Below, piece after piece: positions 25,671 through 35,477 of a DNA stretch of 51,315 bases. The DNA is taken from contig NZ_QPLK01000023.1 of NCBI RefSeq assembly GCF_003340565.1, positions 1-51,315 on the forward strand, written 5' to 3'. The notes below the pieces were generated by a model. That model saw nothing but the letters and a program-made list of their open reading frames with translations, searched no databases and was not told the origin of the DNA. The DNA comes from Rhodovulum sp. 12E13 (GTDB taxonomy: Bacteria; Pseudomonadota; Alphaproteobacteria; Rhodobacterales; Rhodobacteraceae). Each line of letters opens with the position of its first letter. Positions within the stretch are counted from its first letter, which is position 1. Position numbers and translations under genes: made by a program.

Positions 25671-26285
25671 TCAGCCCCGCGACGCGAGGTGCGCCTCCAG
25701 GTCGTCCAGCCTGTCCTGCCCCCAGAACCGCTCGTCGTCGTCGGCCACGATCCAGAACGGCACGCCGAACACCCCGCGCGCCACCGCATCCTCGAGGTTG
25801 GTCGAATAGGTTTCGGCGCCCGCGAGCAGCCCGCTGTCGGCGAGGCCGGGGTCGAAGCCCGCGGCCGACAGGCAGTCGCGCACCACGTCGTCGGCGGCGA
25901 TGTCGCGGTCCTCGGCCCAGCAGGCGCGGGCGAGGGCATGGACCAGCGCCCCCACATCGCCCCCGGCCCCTTTGTCCGCCGCCGCCTGCGCGGCGATGAT
26001 CGCGTAGGAGGCGGGCGCCGGGTTGGTGGGGAAGTGGGCGGGCCGAAGGGTGAGCGGCAGGCCGCGCTTCGCCGATTGCCGGCGCAGCTCCTGCAGGCGG
26101 TAGGCCTTGCGGTTCTCGTGGCGCTCTGGCAGCGGCGTCCCGCCCGTGCGTGCGAAGAGGCCGCCCACGTCGACCGGGCGATAGACCAGCGTCGCGCCGT
26201 GACGGGCGGCGATCTCTTCCGCCCGGGTGCTGGCGAGGTAGACGTTGGGAGAGATGGGGGAGAGAAAGTAGTCGATCTGGGTCAT
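25671..26285 (-). CDS. DsbA-fold protein, 2-hydroxychromene-2-carboxylate isomerase-like
   Basis: A 204-residue thioredoxin/GST-kappa-fold protein of the HCCA isomerase group within the DsbA family. The N-terminal active-site region reads YFLSPISPNVYLAS, with Ser where oxidoreductases have Cys; the cis-Pro loop is GVFGVPFWIV near residue 170, and the end FWGQDRLDDLEAHL is typical. Such enzymes are glutathione-dependent isomerases in aromatic degradation, though many homologues have no known substrate. Cytoplasmic. ATG at 26285. It converges with the threonine-aldolase-like gene over 165 bases that include a short AT-richer patch near 25580. Confidence 0.85.
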   Translation of the reverse strand: MTQIDYFLSPISPNVYLASTRAEEIAARHGATLVYRPVDVGGLFARTGGTPLPERHENRKAYRLQELRRQSAKRGLPLTLRPAHFPTNPAPASYAIIAAQAAADKGAGGDVGALVHALARACWAEDRDIAADDVVRDCLSAAGFDPGLADSGLLAGAETYSTNLEDAVARGVFGVPFWIVADDDERFWGQDRLDDLEAHLASRG

Positions 26286-26458
26286 GCCGGGCCTCTGCTC
26301 GCCGATCTGCCTGCCGGCCCGCGAACCGGGCCGCGCTCCGTGCCGCGCTCCGCGCCGTGCCGACCCTAGCGGCGCGGCTCCGGGCGGACAAACCGTCTGC
26401 CGGCACAGGCATCGACAAGAGCACGAGCTGCCGATGGCGGAAAGGGAAAGGAGGCCCG

Positions 26459-28006
26459 ATGCCGACCGACGACCACCCCCGCGCCGCGAGCGCCCCGCCG
26501 ACCGCCGACCCCCATACGAGGCCCGGGGCCGGGGCGCTCCTGCCGCTGGCTGCAGGACTCTTCGTTGCGGCGCTGGCGCTGCGGCTGACAGGGCTGGGCG
26601 TCGCGGCGGTGTCGCTCGACGAGGTCTACACCCAGTTCGCCGCCTCGCGGGACTGGGCGGGCATGGTGCTCGACCGCGCCTCGCGCGGTCACATGCCAAC
26701 CTACTTCGCGCTCGTGAAGGCGACCGTGCCCGACGTGGCCGACCCGATCGCGCTGCGCCTGCCATCGGCTCTGGCCGATGCCGCCGCCGCGGCGATCCTC
26801 GCGGCCGGGATCGGGCGCTTCGCCGGCCTGCCCGCCGGCCTCTGGGCCGGGGCGCTCTACGCCACGGGGCCCGCCTTCGTGATCTGGGCGCAGAATGCGC
26901 GGCCCTACGGGCTGCTCATGGCGCTCGTCGCTGTCGGTCTCGTCGCGGCGATGGCGATGGTGCGGCAGCGGGGCGAGGGGCGGCCCGCGCGCCTCGCCTT
27001 CGGAGCCGGCTGGGCCGGGGCGGTCTTTACCCTGACGGGTGGCATCCTCGCCTATCTCGCCGTGGTGCTGACGCCGCGTGTGGCGGGCCGGCTCGGGGTG
27101 CAGAGGCTGGCCGACCCGGGCTTTCGCCGCCGCTGGCGCCGTGCGGCCGTCGTGCCGTCGGTCGTGGCGGGCCTCGCCTATCTGGCAGTCAGCCGACCGC
27201 ATGTCTACGAGGGCGGCGTGCGCGGCTTCTGGGTCGAGGAGTATCGCCCCTTCGGCCTTGAGAGCCTCGTCGAGTTGGGGGGCGACCTCCTGGGCGGGCG
27301 CCTGCGCCACATCGCGCCGGCGCAACTGCCCCAGCCGCTCGAGACCGCGCTGCTCGCCGCCTTGGCGCTGGCGGTGGCGGCGCTGGCCGTGGCCGGCGCG
27401 CGCCGGGTGCGCGAGGTGCCCGCCCTCTGGCCGGTCGTGGGCCTCGCGGTGGGCTTCGGCGTGGTGATGGTGGCGGCGAGCGCCGTCTCGAGCCTGCTGC
27501 TCGACCGCTACTTCCTGCCGTGGTGGGCGGCGGTGCTCGCGCTTGCCGGGATCGGCCTGGGCCGGCTGCCGTGGCGCGTGCAGGCGCTCGCCGGGGGCGT
27601 TCTCGTCGCCGTGAGCGCGGGCTTCGCCCTTGCCTCGGCCCTGGCCGATCCGGGCCCGGGGCCGCAATACGGCGAGATGGCGGCAGCGATCGAGGGATCG
27701 GGCCACGGCGACGCGCGCATCCTCGCGGGCGAGCCGTTCACCGCGCTGCGGCGTGATATCCTCTCGTTGCGCCTCGACTCGCCCGCGCTGCCCCGCCCCG
27801 ACTTCCACGGCGACTCGCCCGAGCGGGTGGCGCGTGCGCTGGAGGCGGGCGCGCCCGCCTTCCTCGCCGTCTCGCCGGTCGAGTGGCGCGAGACCTACCG
27901 CGCCCTCCTGCCGCCCGTTCCCTGCGCCCTCGAGACGGCGGCCGGCGTGCTCGTCTGGCTCGGGGAGGCCGACTGCCCGACGCCGCTCGCTCCGCTCGGC
28001 GGGTAG
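26459..28006 (+). CDS. GT-C glycosyltransferase (family 39/ArnT-like) membrane protein
   Basis: A 515-residue integral membrane protein with about ten hydrophobic helices. The first periplasmic loop carries SLDEVYTQFAASRDW, where the Asp-Glu pair is typical of GT-C enzymes that use polyprenyl-phosphate sugars, followed by GHMPTYFALVK, the counterpart of the HPPLYY motif. A soluble C-terminal domain follows from about residue 410. It would transfer a sugar to a cell-envelope acceptor; the acceptor is unknown. AAAGGAGG gives a strong ribosome site for ATG 26459. The 5' neighbour is divergent. Confidence 0.8.
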   Translation: MPTDDHPRAASAPPTADPHTRPGAGALLPLAAGLFVAALALRLTGLGVAAVSLDEVYTQFAASRDWAGMVLDRASRGHMPTYFALVKATVPDVADPIALRLPSALADAAAAAILAAGIGRFAGLPAGLWAGALYATGPAFVIWAQNARPYGLLMALVAVGLVAAMAMVRQRGEGRPARLAFGAGWAGAVFTLTGGILAYLAVVLTPRVAGRLGVQRLADPGFRRRWRRAAVVPSVVAGLAYLAVSRPHVYEGGVRGFWVEEYRPFGLESLVELGGDLLGGRLRHIAPAQLPQPLETALLAALALAVAALAVAGARRVREVPALWPVVGLAVGFGVVMVAASAVSSLLLDRYFLPWWAAVLALAGIGLGRLPWRVQALAGGVLVAVSAGFALASALADPGPGPQYGEMAAAIEGSGHGDARILAGEPFTALRRDILSLRLDSPALPRPDFHGDSPERVARALEAGAPAFLAVSPVEWRETYRALLPPVPCALETAAGVLVWLGEADCPTPLAPLGG

Positions 28007-28074
28007 CCGCCGCGGCTTGACCCCGGCGGGGCGGGCAGGTTCCCTGCGGGCTCCGCCCCGGCCGAGGATGCCCC

Positions 28075-29016
28075 ATGCCCCACGACCATGGCCATGCCCA
28101 TCCCCATCTCTCGCCCGAGAGCGGCGACCGGCGGGTGCAGGTGGCGATCTGGGCCAATGCGCTGCTGACCGTCGCGCAGATCGCGGGCGGCATTCTCTCG
28201 GGCAGTCTCGCCCTGATCGCCGACGCGCTGCACAACCTGTCCGACATGGCCTCGCTCGTCATCGCCTTCGTCGCGCGGAAGGTGGCGCGGCGGCCGGCCG
28301 ATTCGCGGATGACCTACGGCTACGGGCGGATCGAGGTCGTGGCGGCGCTGATCAACTACACCACGCTGATCCTCGTGGGCGCCTACCTGCTCTACGAAGG
28401 GGCGATGCGCCTCGTGGATCCGCCCGAGGTGGGCGGCTGGACCATCGTGATCGTCGGCTGCGTGGCGCTCGGCGTCGACGCGCTGACGGCCTGGCTCACC
28501 TGGTCGATGCAGAAGGGCAGCGTGAACATCCGCGCGCTGTTTCTCCACAACCTGTCCGACGCGCTGGCCTCGGTGGCCGTGGTGGCGGGCGGCGCCCTGA
28601 TCCTGCTCTACGACTGGCGGCTGGTCGACCCTGTGGTGACCATCGGCATCGCCGGCTACATCCTGTGGCTCGCCCTGCACGAAATCGGCGGGCCGATCCG
28701 CACGCTGATGCTGGGTGCGCCCCCCGAGCTCGACCCGGCGGCGGTGATCGCAGCGGTCGAGCGGGTGGAGGGGGTGGCCGGCATCCACCATGTCCACCTG
28801 TGGCAGATGCAGGAGCACGCAGCGGCACTCGACACCCATGTGGTGCTGCGCGCCGAGGCGTGGTCGCGGCTGGAGGAGGTGAAGGCCGAGATCAAGGCCG
28901 CGCTCGCCGCCGAGTTCGGGATCGACCACTCGACGCTCGAGTTCGAGCACGAGGCGCGCGCGCACCGGGGCGCGGCGCTCTACGGGTGCGGCGGCACCGA
29001 GGTGCGCCCGGGCTGA
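28075..29016 (+). CDS. Cation diffusion facilitator metal exporter
   Basis: A 313-residue CDF transporter with a His-rich start (MPHDHGHAHPH), six membrane helices and a cytoplasmic C-terminal domain. The metal-site motifs are DALHNLSD (about 50-57) in helix 2 and HNLSDAL in helix 5, the HxxxD pattern of Zn2+-type CDFs. The C-terminal domain includes VAGIHHVHLWQM and THVVL. It exports Zn2+ or a similar divalent ion by proton antiport. Start ATG 28075; an alternative is not needed. A strong GC hairpin and the 3'-end module follow immediately after its stop. Confidence 0.93.
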   Translation: MPHDHGHAHPHLSPESGDRRVQVAIWANALLTVAQIAGGILSGSLALIADALHNLSDMASLVIAFVARKVARRPADSRMTYGYGRIEVVAALINYTTLILVGAYLLYEGAMRLVDPPEVGGWTIVIVGCVALGVDALTAWLTWSMQKGSVNIRALFLHNLSDALASVAVVAGGALILLYDWRLVDPVVTIGIAGYILWLALHEIGGPIRTLMLGAPPELDPAAVIAAVERVEGVAGIHHVHLWQMQEHAAALDTHVVLRAEAWSRLEEVKAEIKAALAAEFGIDHSTLEFEHEARAHRGAALYGCGGTEVRPG

Positions 29017-29017
29017 G

Positions 29018-29066
29018 CGGGGGGCCAGCCCCCCGCGCCCCCCGGGATATTTGGCGCAAGAAGAAG
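29018..29066 (+). repeat. 3'-end module, copy D (downstream of the CDF gene)
   Basis: One base after the stop codon starts a perfect 8-bp inverted repeat, CGGGGGGC (29018-29025) and GCCCCCCG (29028-29035), followed by CGCCCCCCGGGATATTTGG and CGCAAGAAGAAG. Orientation matches the CDF gene. Of the four copies this is the closest to a stop codon and looks most like a terminator. Confidence 0.72.
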
Positions 29067-29125
29067 AGAGGGCGGAGGGCACAGGTGGGAGGCCGACGCA
29101 GGGCGGCCCGTCGCACTGACAGGGA

Positions 29126-29500
29126 TCACGCGCGGGCGGCGCGGCGGGCGACGCGGCGGCGGTGCATCGCGTAGAGCAGAGGCGCGAGGGCGCGCTCGTA
29201 GACGACCTCGGCGACGGGGCGGACGAGGGGGAACGAGACGAGACGGGCAAGCCAGCGGAAGCGCGGCATCTCGGACCAGAGCGCCACGAAGGCAGGGACG
29301 CCGGCGAGCAGCCGACCCTCGCGGACAACATGGAGCCGGCGCGCCGCATCCTCCGGAGTGAGGCCCAAGGCGGCGAGGTCTGCGGTGCCCATGTCGTCGA
29401 AGCGCAGGGGCAGGGCGCGCGCCTCGGCGTAGCGGCGGTAGCCGTCGACCTCGCGCGCGCAGATCGGGCAGGAGGCGTTGTAGATCACGGTCAGCGTCAT
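29126..29500 (-). CDS. DCC-family thiol-disulfide protein (DUF393)
   Basis: A 124-residue DCC-family (DUF393) protein, named for a conserved Asp-Cys-Cys region. Here the N-terminal motif is YNASCPICAREVDGYRR, a thioredoxin-like CxxC, with DDMGTADLAALGLTPEDA and GVPAFVALWSEMPRF following as in the family. It is predicted to be a thiol-disulfide oxidoreductase; partners unknown. ATG 29500 (MTLTVIYN). The C-terminus is basic and helical (MHRRRVARRAARA). It is divergent from the M48 lipoprotein gene. Confidence 0.88.
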   Translation of the reverse strand: MTLTVIYNASCPICAREVDGYRRYAEARALPLRFDDMGTADLAALGLTPEDAARRLHVVREGRLLAGVPAFVALWSEMPRFRWLARLVSFPLVRPVAEVVYERALAPLLYAMHRRRVARRAARA

Positions 29501-29615
29501 GCCGGGGCACATAGGCGGGGCCGGGCCGGCGGAAAGGCGCGCTCACGGGTCCGTGGGGTGGCTCGCGGCGCGGGGGCTGCTAGGGTACGAGCCGCCCCTG
29601 ATCTGATGGGTCCTC

Positions 29616-30362
29616 ATGCGCTCGACGATCCTACGTGTCGCCCTCGCCGTTGCCGCGCTCGCGCTCGCAGGGTGCGCCGTGCCCGCGCCGCCGCCGCAGC
29701 AGGCCCCATCGACCGGGGCCGCGGCAGCCGAACTGCCTGCAGGGGAGCGCGCGGCGCTTCGCGCGGCGGCGATGCAGGCGGCGGACAACTTCGTCTCGGT
29801 GGTGGAGCGCGTGGAGCCTGTGGCCGAGCGCGTCTGCCGGGAGCGGACCGAGGGCATCGATTGCGACTTCCGGATCTATGTCGACGACCGGCCCGGCGTG
29901 CCCCCCAACGCGTTCCAGACGATCGACCCGCGGGGGCGGCCGGCCATCGTCTTTTCGCTGGCGCTGATCGCCGATGCACGCAACCAGGACGAGCTCGCCT
30001 TCATCCTCGGGCACGAGGCGGCGCACCACATCGAGGAGCATATTCCCCGCTCGCGGGCCAGCGCCGAGCTCGGGGCGCTGGTCCTCGGCGGGCTCGCCGA
30101 GGTGACCGGGCAGGGGCCCGAAGGTGTCGATGCGGCGCTGCGGCTCGGGGCCGAGGTCGGCGCGCGGCGCTATGCGCGCGAATTCGAGCTCGAGGCCGAC
30201 GCGCTGGGCACGGTGATCGCGCATGGTGCCGGTTACGATCCGGTCCGGGGGGCGGAGTTCTTCGCGCGCATCCCCGACCCGGGCGACCGCTTCCTCGGGA
30301 CGCATCCGCCCAATGCCGAGCGGGTCGCGCTGGTGCGGCGGGTGGCGGCGTCGCTGCCCTGA
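29616..30362 (+). CDS. M48-family metallopeptidase, lipoprotein
   Basis: A 248-residue envelope lipoprotein with a signal peptide and lipobox ending LALAGC (Cys20), a Pro/Gln-rich linker, and an M48 zinc peptidase domain. The zinc motif is H133-E-A-A-H137 (GHEAAHHIEEH) and the downstream Glu ligand lies in FELEADALG. The end THPPNAERVALV is the usual C-terminal His-Pro region. BepA/LoiP-type relatives act on misfolded outer-membrane proteins; a similar role is inferred. ATG 29616. Confidence 0.9.
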   Translation: MRSTILRVALAVAALALAGCAVPAPPPQQAPSTGAAAAELPAGERAALRAAAMQAADNFVSVVERVEPVAERVCRERTEGIDCDFRIYVDDRPGVPPNAFQTIDPRGRPAIVFSLALIADARNQDELAFILGHEAAHHIEEHIPRSRASAELGALVLGGLAEVTGQGPEGVDAALRLGAEVGARRYAREFELEADALGTVIAHGAGYDPVRGAEFFARIPDPGDRFLGTHPPNAERVALVRRVAASLP

Positions 30363-30429
30363 CGCAAAAGCCGCGTGCGGCGGGCGGCGAGCGGCCGCGG
30401 AGTGCTGCGGACAGGACAGGACAGGAGCC

Positions 30430-30443
30430 TTGACCTGCATCAA
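30430..30443 (+). promoter_or_regulatory. FNR/FnrL-type operator upstream of the DUF6455 pair
   Basis: TTGACCTGCATCAA matches the FNR-family dyad TTGAT-N4-ATCAA at nine of ten defined positions. It ends 64 bases before the ATG at 30508. Directly upstream, GGACA is repeated three times (30409-30423). This is the best transcription-factor site in the window and predicts oxygen- or NO-dependent expression of the two genes that follow. Confidence 0.75.
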
Positions 30444-30507
30444 GGCGCCCAGACAAGGGCTCGCGCAGCATGCCGTCGTACGCAACGCAAGCGAAGCGAG
30501 GCCCGAG

Positions 30508-30816
30508 ATGAACGGCACCGCCGACACGCCCCGACCCCTCCGCCCACGGCCGCTCGGAGACGAGCGCGAGCATTACTGGCTTGCGCTCGGCATGGCGCAG
30601 ACCGTGGGCCTCGACCTGCAGGCCGAGATCGAGGCCGGCCGATTCTCGCAGGAGGCATGGGCCGAGACGGTGCAGCGCTGCCGCGGCTGCGGCTGGGCGG
30701 ACGGCTGCCCGGCATGGATGGAGGACAACCCGGACGCCGAGCGCGCGCCGGAGGCCTGCGTGAACGCCGCACGCTTCGACGCGCTGCTGGGGCTGGACGA
30801 AGGCACCGCCCGATGA
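30508..30816 (+). CDS. DUF6455-family Cys-rich small protein (first of two)
   Basis: A 102-residue protein with the family pattern GLDLQAEIEAGRFSQEAWAETVQ, then CRGCGWADGCPAWM, and a later Cys in EACVNAARFDAL. The spacing C-x2-C-x6-C could bind a metal or Fe-S cluster. I know the family as DUF6455, without assigned function. ATG 30508. An FNR-type site lies upstream, pointing to microaerobic or anaerobic use. Its stop overlaps the ATG of its neighbour (ATGA). Confidence 0.8.
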   Translation: MNGTADTPRPLRPRPLGDEREHYWLALGMAQTVGLDLQAEIEAGRFSQEAWAETVQRCRGCGWADGCPAWMEDNPDAERAPEACVNAARFDALLGLDEGTAR

Positions 30817-31106
30817 GGGGCGGGCGGAGCGATCACGGCATGGCGCACTCGAACGACGATCCCGACCTGGCTTTCTGGCTGACCCGCTCGATCGGGCGCT
30901 CGATCGGGCTGAACTTCACCACCGCGATGGAGGAGGGGCGGCTCGCTCCGTCGGGCTATGCCGCGCTGATCGCGGCGTGTCGCGCCTGCCCGCATTCCGC
31001 CGCCTGCCAGCAATGGCTGGCCTCGGCGGGCGGCCCGAACGGGGCGCGGCGGGCGCCCGACTTCTGCCCGAACGGCCCGGCCCTGCAGGCGCTGAAGCCC
31101 CACTGA
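30813..31106 (+). CDS. DUF6455-family Cys-rich small protein (second of two)
   Basis: A 97-residue paralogue of the preceding protein: GLNFTTAMEEGRLAPSGYAALIAACRACPHSAACQQWL keeps the helix and C-x2-C-x4/5-C arrangement, and a last Cys occurs in DFCPNGPALQAL. Start ATG 30813 in an ATGA overlap is preferred because of coupling; ATG 30840 is possible. It ends 13 bases before the stop of the convergent rimO gene. Function unknown. Confidence 0.78.
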   Translation: MRGGRSDHGMAHSNDDPDLAFWLTRSIGRSIGLNFTTAMEEGRLAPSGYAALIAACRACPHSAACQQWLASAGGPNGARRAPDFCPNGPALQALKPH

Positions 31107-31119
31107 GCCGGGGCGGTGC

Positions 31120-32487
31120 TCAGCCGACGATCCGGCCCCACAGATCGTAGTCGGACGCCTCGTCGACCTCGACCGTAACGAGGTCGCCGGGGCCGAGGCC
31201 GGCATGGCCCTCGTCGATGTAGAGATGGCCGTCGATCTCGGGCGCGTCGGCCATCGTGCGGCAGGTCGCGGCGTCGTCTTCCACGAGGTCCACCAGCACC
31301 TGTTGCCGCGTGCCGACCTTCGCGGCGAGCTTCTGCTCCGAGATCGCCTGCGCCTTTTCCATGAAGCGCGCCCACCGCTCCTGCTTGACCTCTTCCGGCA
31401 CGTGGTCGGGCAGGGCGTTGGAACGGGCGCCGGCGACGTTCTCGTAGGTGAAGCACCCGACGCGGTCGAGGCGGGCCTCGTCGAGCCAGTCGAGCAGGGT
31501 CTGGAACTCGGCCTCCGTCTCGCCGGGGTAGCCGACGATGAAGGTCGAGCGCAGCGCGATGTCAGGGCAGATCGCGCGCCAGGCGGCGATCTCGTCGAGC
31601 GTCCTGGCTGCCGCCGCGGGGCGGGCCATCCGGCGCAACGTGTCGGGGTGGGCGTGCTGGAACGGAATGTCGAGATAAGGCAGCACCAGCCCCTCGGCCA
31701 TCAGCGGCACGAGCTCGCGCACATGCGGGTAGGGATAGACGTAATGCAACCTCACCCAGGCACCGAGGCGCCCCAGATCCCGCGCCAGCGCGGTGATCGC
31801 GGCTTCGCCTTGCGGTTTTTCGTCCTTGCGGTCGATGCCGTAGGCGGAGGTGTCCTGGCTGATGACCAGGAGTTCCTTCACCCCGGATGAGACAAGCCGT
31901 TCGGCCTCGCGCAGGACCGCGGCGCGGGGGCGCGAGACGAGCGCGCCGCGCATGTCGGGGATGATGCAGAACTTGCACTTGTGATTGCAGCCCTCGGAAA
32001 TCTTCAGATAGCTGTAATGGCGCGGGGTCAGGCTGACGGCCTGCGCCGGCAACAGGTCGACGAAGGGGTCGGGCGCGGGCGGCACGGCGGTATGCACCGC
32101 GTCGAGCACCTGCTCGTACTGGTGCGGGCCGGTGACGGCGAGCACTGTGGGATGCGCTCCGGTGACGTAGTCGGGTTCGGCTCCGAGGCAGCCGGTGACG
32201 ATCACGCGCCCGTTCTCGGCCAGTGCCTCGCCGATGGCCTCGAGGCTCTCGGCCTTGGCGCTGTCGAGGAAGCCGCAGGTATTCACGATCACCGCGTCGG
32301 CGCCGGCGTAGTCGGGCGAGATGCCGTAGCCCTCGGCGCGCAGCCGGGTGAGGATGCGCTCGCTGTCGACCAGCGCCTTGGGGCAGCCGAGCGACACCAT
32401 GCCGATGGTCGGCTGGCCGGGGCGGCGGCTGTCGTCGAGGCGGGCATGGGCGCGGTCGGGGCGCAGATCGGGCGGGTTCGCGGACAT
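31120..32487 (-). CDS. rimO: Ribosomal protein S12 methylthiotransferase RimO
   Basis: A 455-residue radical-SAM enzyme that adds a methylthio group to an Asp of ribosomal protein S12. The N-terminal UPF0004 domain has Cys35, Cys71 and Cys100 for one Fe-S cluster ([34 protein letters not shown]); the radical-SAM cluster is C167-x3-C171-x2-C174 in [15 protein letters not shown] domain ends the protein. The start MSANPPD at 32487 is preferred over an ATG four codons upstream by family comparison; neither has a clear ribosome site. Normal length. Confidence 0.96.
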   Translation of the reverse strand: MSANPPDLRPDRAHARLDDSRRPGQPTIGMVSLGCPKALVDSERILTRLRAEGYGISPDYAGADAVIVNTCGFLDSAKAESLEAIGEALAENGRVIVTGCLGAEPDYVTGAHPTVLAVTGPHQYEQVLDAVHTAVPPAPDPFVDLLPAQAVSLTPRHYSYLKISEGCNHKCKFCIIPDMRGALVSRPRAAVLREAERLVSSGVKELLVISQDTSAYGIDRKDEKPQGEAAITALARDLGRLGAWVRLHYVYPYPHVRELVPLMAEGLVLPYLDIPFQHAHPDTLRRMARPAAAARTLDEIAAWRAICPDIALRSTFIVGYPGETEAEFQTLLDWLDEARLDRVGCFTYENVAGARSNALPDHVPEEVKQERWARFMEKAQAISEQKLAAKVGTRQQVLVDLVEDDAATCRTMADAPEIDGHLYIDEGHAGLGPGDLVTVEVDEASDYDLWGRIVG

Positions 32488-32826
32488 GCGCCGCCACATA
32501 GGCGAAGCGGCGGCCCGGGGGAAGGGCGGTCGGCGCCCTGCCGGCGTGACCCGGACGGGGGCGCTCCCGCCTCCGCTCGGGGCCGTGCGGCCCCTCGCTC
32601 CGTTGGGCCCGGCGCCGCGCGGGGCGCGCGGCGCGGCGGCGCGTTGTTCCGGGGATCGCGCGGGGCGGACGACGGTGTCGGCCGTTGGCTCGCCCAGTCG
32701 GGTCGCCCCGGCGTGCGCAGGTGTGGCATCGGTGCGGCGTGGCTCGTGGGCCGTGATGTGCCGGCGTCTTGCGGGGCGGGTCGCGGGCGGCGCGGGGCGG
32801 GCGCCCGCTTGCCGCGCCGCGCCTTC
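32488..32826. other. 339-base stretch without a gene
   Basis: Between sodC and rimO, both on the minus strand. It carries copy 2 of the 60-bp repeat at 32557-32616; the rest is GC-rich with no convincing coding frame, tRNA or terminator. The rimO promoter should lie here but I cannot point to it. Confidence 0.5.
32557..32616 (+). repeat. 60-bp dispersed intergenic repeat, copy 2
   Basis: Matches copy 1 (4393-4452) at 57 of 60 positions without gaps. The hairpin is GGGGCC (32579-32584) with GGCCCC (32589-32594) around GTGC. Relative to copy 1 the second base pair changes from C-G to G-C on both arms together, which supports selection or conversion for the paired structure. Confidence 0.8.
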
Positions 32827-33390
32827 TCACACCTCGGACGGAAAGATCACGCCGCAGGCGATACGGTCGCCGGTCGAGCCCGGCGGCTCGGCCATGTAAT
32901 CGTCGGCATCGGCGTGGACCATGATCGCCGAGCCGTCGCCGTCGTCGAGGGGGTAGGGCGCGTCGGCCTTGGGGCTCTCCGCGAGCGTCAGCCACGGCGC
33001 GAAGATGTCTGCCGTCGCCGTGCCGTCGGCCTGCACGTGGATGTTGGGCAGGTCGCCGGCGTGGTAACCGCTCTCGTTGCGGTAGCCGTGCTCGGTGTCG
33101 GCGGGGGTGTAGTGCCCGCCCGCGGCCTGGAAATCGGGCGCGCAGGCACCTGTCTCGTGGATGTGGAAGCCGTGCGGCCCCTCGGGCAGGTTCTCGAGCC
33201 GGGCCTCGATCAGAACGCCGTGCGGCGTTTCGGTGAAGGTGACGGTGCCGGCCGAGGTGCCGTCGGCCAGTTCGACCGCGGCCTCGAGCGCGCGGGCGGC
33301 CCCGGCGGCCGCGCCTTGCCCTTGGTCCTGCGCGGCGAGCGGCAGGGCGAGGGCGGTGGACGCGAGGGCGGCGGCGAGCGTGCGGTGCAT
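32827..33390 (-). CDS. sodC: Periplasmic Cu/Zn superoxide dismutase
   Basis: A 187-residue precursor with signal peptide (MHRTLAAALASTALALPLAA) and a Cu/Zn SOD domain that disproportionates superoxide. Copper/zinc ligands lie in HGFHIHETGAC, GGHYTP and the DLPN region, with the last His in AIMVHADADDY; the disulfide Cys pair is GAC and ACGVIFP. Start ATG 33390 is chosen because GGAG stands eight bases upstream. Normal length for the bacterial periplasmic form. Confidence 0.95.
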   Translation of the reverse strand: MHRTLAAALASTALALPLAAQDQGQGAAAGAARALEAAVELADGTSAGTVTFTETPHGVLIEARLENLPEGPHGFHIHETGACAPDFQAAGGHYTPADTEHGYRNESGYHAGDLPNIHVQADGTATADIFAPWLTLAESPKADAPYPLDDGDGSAIMVHADADDYMAEPPGSTGDRIACGVIFPSEV

Positions 33391-33581
33391 CTGTGTCTCC
33401 ATCTGCGATCGACGTTCGACCCCTGCCCGACGCTCCAACAGGCTCGCCGACGCCCTGTTCCGCCGGTTCGGGGGGCGGGGCGTGCCTGCACCGGCGGATC
33501 GGGTGGGGGAGTGCGGGGTTGCCTGCAGCGCGGCCCGGGTCAGCGGGCGCCCCGGTCAGGCCGAGGCGCGCGGTTGCGCCG

Positions 33582-34348
33582 TCAGGGCTTGATCCGCCAG
33601 CCGGTGCGGAAGATCCACCAGATCACGCCCATGCAGGCGGCGAGAAAGCCCGCGATGGCCAGCAGCGACACCCACGGCGCCACGTCGGCCACGCCGAAGA
33701 ACGACCAGCGGAAACCCGAGATCAGGTAGAGCACCGGGTTGAAATAGGTCACCTGCGCCCAGCCCTCGGGCAGCATGTCGATGGAGTAGAAGGCGCCGCC
33801 GAGGAAGACGAGCGGCGTGACGACGAGCAGCGGCACCAGCGTGAGTTGCTCGAAGTTGCCCGCCCATATGCCGAGGATGAAGCCGAGCAACGAGAACGAG
33901 ACTGCCGTCAGCACGAGGAAGGCGAGCATCGCCAGCGGGTGCAGCACCGTGAGCTCGACGAAGAACGTGGCGGTGACGAGGATGATCGCGGCCACGCCCA
34001 GAGCCTTGGTCGCCGCTGCGCCCACGTAGCCGATGACGATCTCGAGGAAGTTGATCGGCGCCGACAGCAGCTCGTAGATCGTGCCGATGAACTTGGGAAA
34101 GTAGATGCCGAAGGCGGCGTTGTTGATCGCCTGCTGCAGCAGCGTCAGCATCACGAGGCCGGGCACGATGAAGCTGCCGTAGGCGATTCCCTCGACCGAT
34201 TCGATCCGCCCGCCGATGGCGCCCCCGAAGACGACGAAATAGAGCACCGTGGTGATGACCGGCGACAGGATCGACTGCCCGATGGTGCGGAAGGTGCGCG
34301 CCATCTCGAAGCGGTAGATCGCCAGGATCGACGTCCAGTTGAGGCCGG

Positions 34349-34352
<4 letters not shown>
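33582..34352 (-). CDS. ABC-2-type exporter permease
   Basis: A 256-residue permease of the ABC-2 (DrrB/NodJ-like) type with six hydrophobic helices. It begins with an amphipathic stretch ([34 protein letters not shown]) and carries the signature [24 protein letters not shown] followed by [17 protein letters not shown]. Its start overlaps the stop of the ATPase gene by four bases (ATGA), so they form a two-component exporter. Substrate unknown. The C-terminal GWRIKP closely resembles GYRLKP of the second permease at 37019-37882. Confidence 0.92.
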
Positions 34353-35296
<944 letters not shown>

Positions 35297-35477
35297 GTGC
35301 GCCCTCCCCATCCGCCGTCACATAACCCGCCACGGGCAGCGGGCAAAGATCGCCGCGCCCCGCGCGCTCCGTGCCCCCACGGCACCGGCCGCCCCGAGCT
35401 GCCGTGCGCGAGCTGTCAGGCGAGAGCGGGTGCCGCTCTGCCCGCAGGTGGCAGAGCGCGGCGGGGGTGCGGGGCGC

